Positions 22,189-24,346 of a stretch of DNA of 24,346 nucleotides are shown one piece after another; position 1 is the first letter of the stretch, and every line of letters begins with the position of its first letter. The notes under the pieces were generated by a model, which was not told where the DNA came from, did no database searches, and saw only the letters and a program-made list of their open reading frames with translations. Source of the DNA: Candidatus Equimonas enterica. GTDB lineage: Bacteria; Bacteroidota; Bacteroidia; Bacteroidales; Bacteroidaceae. The stretch spans positions 1 to 24,346 of the forward strand of contig JAGHRU010000087.1 of the NCBI GenBank assembly GCA_018066225.1, given 5' to 3'. The translations under genes were made by a program, and so were the position numbers.

Positions 22189-23219
22189 TAGAATAAAGAA
22201 TATTGTTTCTTTTGAAGCGCATCTTCTAATCTTTTCTGCGCGATGTCAATGTATTCTTTTTCAATCTCAAAGCCTGTTACATTCATTCCGAAGTTAAGAC
22301 CTGCAATCATTTCTGTTCCAGAGCCTGCAAATGGCACAAGAAGATTACCTCCTTCTACTCCACATAATGCAAGTATTCTTTCTGAAACTTTTAATGGCTT
22401 TTGAGTTGGATGGGAGCCGAATTTCATTTCTTCCTTCGACTTGTTATTAGGTATATCCCATACAGTTCTCATTTGCTTACCAGCCTCTTTGAGCAAATCC
22501 GATGAAGAGTAAAAGGCTTTTGATGTTTCATAATTAAAGAAGTATTTCCTTTTCTTTTCACCACCCTTATGAATCCAAAGGATTGTTTCATGACTGGCGG
22601 TCAATCTTCTGCCTGAAAGATTTGGAAAAGAATTACGTTTATACCAAGCAATTTCATTTATAATTTCCAATCCTAATAACTGGCAACATACGTTTACAAA
22701 GCCAGAATTATGATACGTTGCATGAATCCAAATAGAACCTTCTAACTTGATAATTCTTTTCAATTCTTTCAACCAAGCAAAAGTATTTAGGAACGAATCG
22801 TTCTGGGACAACAAATCCCATGCTTCGTTTTCAAGATTCCATTCACCACCGAAACCTGCAATCTTTTCCTTCTTGTCATAGTTCCAATTGTGTTTTGAAG
22901 AAGCTCCATAAGGAGGATCAACAATACACAAATCAAAACTATCAGATTCAAGGGCTTTAAGTCCTTCAAGTACATCTTGATTAATAAGATTATATTGTAC
23001 GGCCTTTTTTTCTACTTTTTTGTTTTTACTTACAATAAGTTCAGTGACATCTACTCCCAACAAATCTGCGATTTCGTTGAGTGTTTTAAGATCTGGTTGA
23101 ATTGTGTTTTGACACCATTTACTTATGGTACATGAAGTCTTACCAAGTTCATCTGCAAGCCACTTGCCCGTTTTGTTCTTTTCAACCAAAACCAATTTTA
23201 TTCGATTGAGATTAGCCAT
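22188..23219 (-). CDS. HTH-fused beta-class N6-adenine DNA methyltransferase
   Basis: A 343-residue fusion. Residues of about 5-63 form an XRE-type helix-turn-helix (WLADELGKTSCTISKWCQN, then PDLKTLNEIADLLGVDVTEL). The rest is a beta-class amino-methyltransferase: catalytic DPPYGA at 101-106 precedes motif I, FAGSGT at 297-302. DPPY favours N6-adenine. An HTH fused to or adjacent to a restriction-system methyltransferase commonly serves autoregulation. Here a perfect TATAAT-TG-ATTATA palindrome lies between the promoter and the start codon, a natural target. The start at 23219 (MANLNRIK) is chosen because the -7 element at 23247-23254 overlaps the longer frame from 23249. It is first of a two-gene operon with the D12 methyltransferase. 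Confidence 0.9.
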   Translation of the reverse strand: MANLNRIKLVLVEKNKTGKWLADELGKTSCTISKWCQNTIQPDLKTLNEIADLLGVDVTELIVSKNKKVEKKAVQYNLINQDVLEGLKALESDSFDLCIVDPPYGASSKHNWNYDKKEKIAGFGGEWNLENEAWDLLSQNDSFLNTFAWLKELKRIIKLEGSIWIHATYHNSGFVNVCCQLLGLEIINEIAWYKRNSFPNLSGRRLTASHETILWIHKGGEKKRKYFFNYETSKAFYSSSDLLKEAGKQMRTVWDIPNNKSKEEMKFGSHPTQKPLKVSERILALCGVEGGNLLVPFAGSGTEMIAGLNFGMNVTGFEIEKEYIDIAQKRLEDALQKKQYSLF

Positions 23220-23224
23220 GCGAG

Positions 23225-23238
23225 TATAATTGATTATA
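23225..23238. promoter_or_regulatory. Candidate operator TATAAT-TG-ATTATA for the HTH-methyltransferase
   Basis: A perfect 14-bp palindrome starting 6 nt upstream of the start codon and 8 nt downstream of the -7 element. A protein bound here would block its own transcription or translation start. It sits directly before a gene whose product carries an HTH. Confidence 0.5.
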
Positions 23239-23246
23239 ATTTGATG

Positions 23247-23254
23247 CAAAGGTA
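23247..23254 (-). promoter_or_regulatory. -7 element (TACCTTTG) for the methyltransferase operon
   Basis: Minus-strand TACCTTTG followed by C, 27 nt before the ATG at 23219. Confidence 0.65.
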
Positions 23255-23349
23255 TGAAAAATCTATGATATAAACAATTATCCTATTGATAAAGTTATAT
23301 AAAGCCCGATATTTTCACACAGAAAATAATGGTGGCACCGTGCCGCGTA

Positions 23350-23373
23350 TTTGGCGATAAATGCGTATATTTG
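23350..23373 (+). promoter_or_regulatory. Promoter (TTTG, 12 nt, TATATTTG) for the aminopeptidase gene
   Basis: TTTG at 23350-23353, 12 nt, TATATTTG at 23366-23373 followed by C. The ATG at 23402 is 28 nt downstream. The region strongly resembles the promoter at 4397, including GCGTATTTG before and CACGCAG after. Confidence 0.65.
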
Positions 23374-23401
23374 CACGCAGAATAAGTGCATCTCCCCGAC
23401 T

Positions 23402-24346
23402 ATGACACATCCCCTTTCCCTGCTGCGCACATGGATGCAGCAGCACGCGGTAGAGGCCTTCATCGTGCCTACCGCAGACCCTCATGCCTCCGAATATCTC
23501 GCGCCGCACCACCAGACGCGGCAGTGGCTCACCGCCTTCACCGGCAGTGCCGGCACCGCCGTCGTGGCCATGCGCCGTGCTGCGCTGTGGACCGACTCGC
23601 GCTACTTCCTCCAAGCCGCCGACGAACTCCCCGACGACATCTGCCTGATGCGCGATGGTGAGCCCGATACGCCCACCATCGACGCATGGCTCACCGCCGA
23701 AGGCGTCGCCACCGTGGGCTACGACCCCGCTGTCACCACCGCCGCCGACCTGCCCGAGCAGAGCAGCGTGCGCTACGTCGCTACCGCCGACCCCTTCGCC
23801 GAGATATGGCGCGACCGCCCTGCGCTGCCCTGCCGCCCTGTCGGCATCATGCCCGAGGCCATCGCAGGAGAGGCTGTCGCCGACAAACTCCGCCGTCTGC
23901 GCCAGTGGCTCACCGAGCGCGGCGGCCACACCTTCCTCACGGGCGAACTCTCCGAAGTGGCGTGGCTCACCAACCTGCGCGGCAGCGACATCGACTACAA
24001 CCCCTATTTCTACGCCTTCATCGCCGTCAGTCCCACGGCGGCCACCCTCTACACCGATGCCCGGCACTTCGCCCCCGAGGTGACGGCCTATCTCGCGGCC
24101 GAGGGCATCAGCGTGCGTCCCTACGCCGACATCCAGCAGCCCATAGATGGCGTGACGCACATGGCCGCTACGCTGCCGCTGAGCCTCACGCAGCGTTATC
24201 CCGAAGCTGCCCTCGTCAGCAGCCCGCTCACGGCATGGAAGGCGGTCAAGAACGCCGTGGAGCAAGACGGCTTCCGCGAGGCGATGCGTCAGGACGGCGT
24301 GGCGATGGTGCGCTGGCTCGCGTGGTTGCAGCGCGAGGTCGTGGGC
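23402..24346 (+). CDS. Xaa-Pro aminopeptidase (aminopeptidase P), N-terminal part, cut by right edge
   Basis: The frame runs open for 315 codons from the ATG at 23402 to the window end. The visible part is the creatinase/prolidase N-terminal domain: MTHPLSLLRTWMQQHAVEAF, VPTADPHASEYL, then WLTAFTGSAGTAVV and AALWTDSRYFLQA, a set of motifs diagnostic of aminopeptidase P. Further on it reads SEVAWLTNLRGSDIDYNPYF and YTDARHF from the second N-terminal repeat, and WKAVKN. The metal-binding pita-bread domain lies beyond the edge. The enzyme removes N-terminal residues that precede proline in the cytoplasm. It has its own promoter and GC-rich core-like composition, marking the right border of the AT-rich restriction cassette. 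Confidence 0.92.
   Translation, partial: MTHPLSLLRTWMQQHAVEAFIVPTADPHASEYLAPHHQTRQWLTAFTGSAGTAVVAMRRAALWTDSRYFLQAADELPDDICLMRDGEPDTPTIDAWLTAEGVATVGYDPAVTTAADLPEQSSVRYVATADPFAEIWRDRPALPCRPVGIMPEAIAGEAVADKLRRLRQWLTERGGHTFLTGELSEVAWLTNLRGSDIDYNPYFYAFIAVSPTAATLYTDARHFAPEVTAYLAAEGISVRPYADIQQPIDGVTHMAATLPLSLTQRYPEAALVSSPLTAWKAVKNAVEQDGFREAMRQDGVAMVRWLAWLQREVVG

Overview
The window looks like a chromosomal segment of a Bacteroidales bacterium, most likely Prevotella-like. The evidence is a TAnnTTTG -7 promoter element before most genes, a BspA-type leucine-rich-repeat surface protein, a lipoprotein with a charged export signal after the lipobox cysteine, a DUF4248 gene, and AAA ATPases of the kind Bacteroidetes carry in many copies. 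Core-like genes are GC-rich. Several inserted blocks (about 4.4-7.9 kb, and 18.9-23.3 kb) are visibly AT-richer. No rRNA, tRNA, CRISPR array or intact transposase was recognised.

Layout. (1) 1-3.1 kb, minus strand: a 1008-residue coiled-coil protein with an SbcC/Rad50-type CPVC zinc hook at its exact centre but no recognisable ATPase head. It is followed after 13 nt by the first 14 codons of a probable cytosine-5 DNA methyltransferase that runs off the left edge. (2) 3.1-4.4 kb: a gene-free stretch with DnaA-box-like motifs, then a 'structural protein P5'-like gene and a DUF4248 gene. (3) 4.4-8.0 kb: accessory cassettes. The last 48 bp of the DUF4248 gene recur at 6148 with only synonymous changes, and a shorter piece recurs at 7937. 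The first interval holds a DUF4160/DUF2442 pair and a lipoprotein; the second holds one AAA ATPase-nuclease gene. (4) 8.0-11.8 kb: BspA-like LRR protein, a 57-codon ORF and an AAA_14/DUF4143 ATPase. (5) 11.9-14.9 kb: LysR regulator and YidE/AspT-type transporter in an operon, divergent from a 46-residue membrane peptide. (6) 15.0-16.6 kb: a compact TonB-receptor-like outer-membrane protein. (7) 16.7-23.2 kb: two restriction-modification systems back to back. The first is a gamma-class methyltransferase and endonuclease with overlapping genes. The second is a PD-(D/E)XK endonuclease behind a long structured leader, convergent with two methyltransferases, one of them fused to an HTH. (8) 23.4 kb to the end: an Xaa-Pro aminopeptidase, cut by the right edge.

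Functionally the window is dominated by genome defence and plasticity: parts of three DNA-modification loci, a toxin-antitoxin-like pair and two mobile-type ATPases, set among housekeeping, transport and envelope genes. The observations I rate highest are the repeated, synonymously diverged 3' end of the DUF4248 gene, the restriction gene leader with two mutually exclusive hairpins, and the headless zinc-hook protein next to a cytosine methyltransferase.
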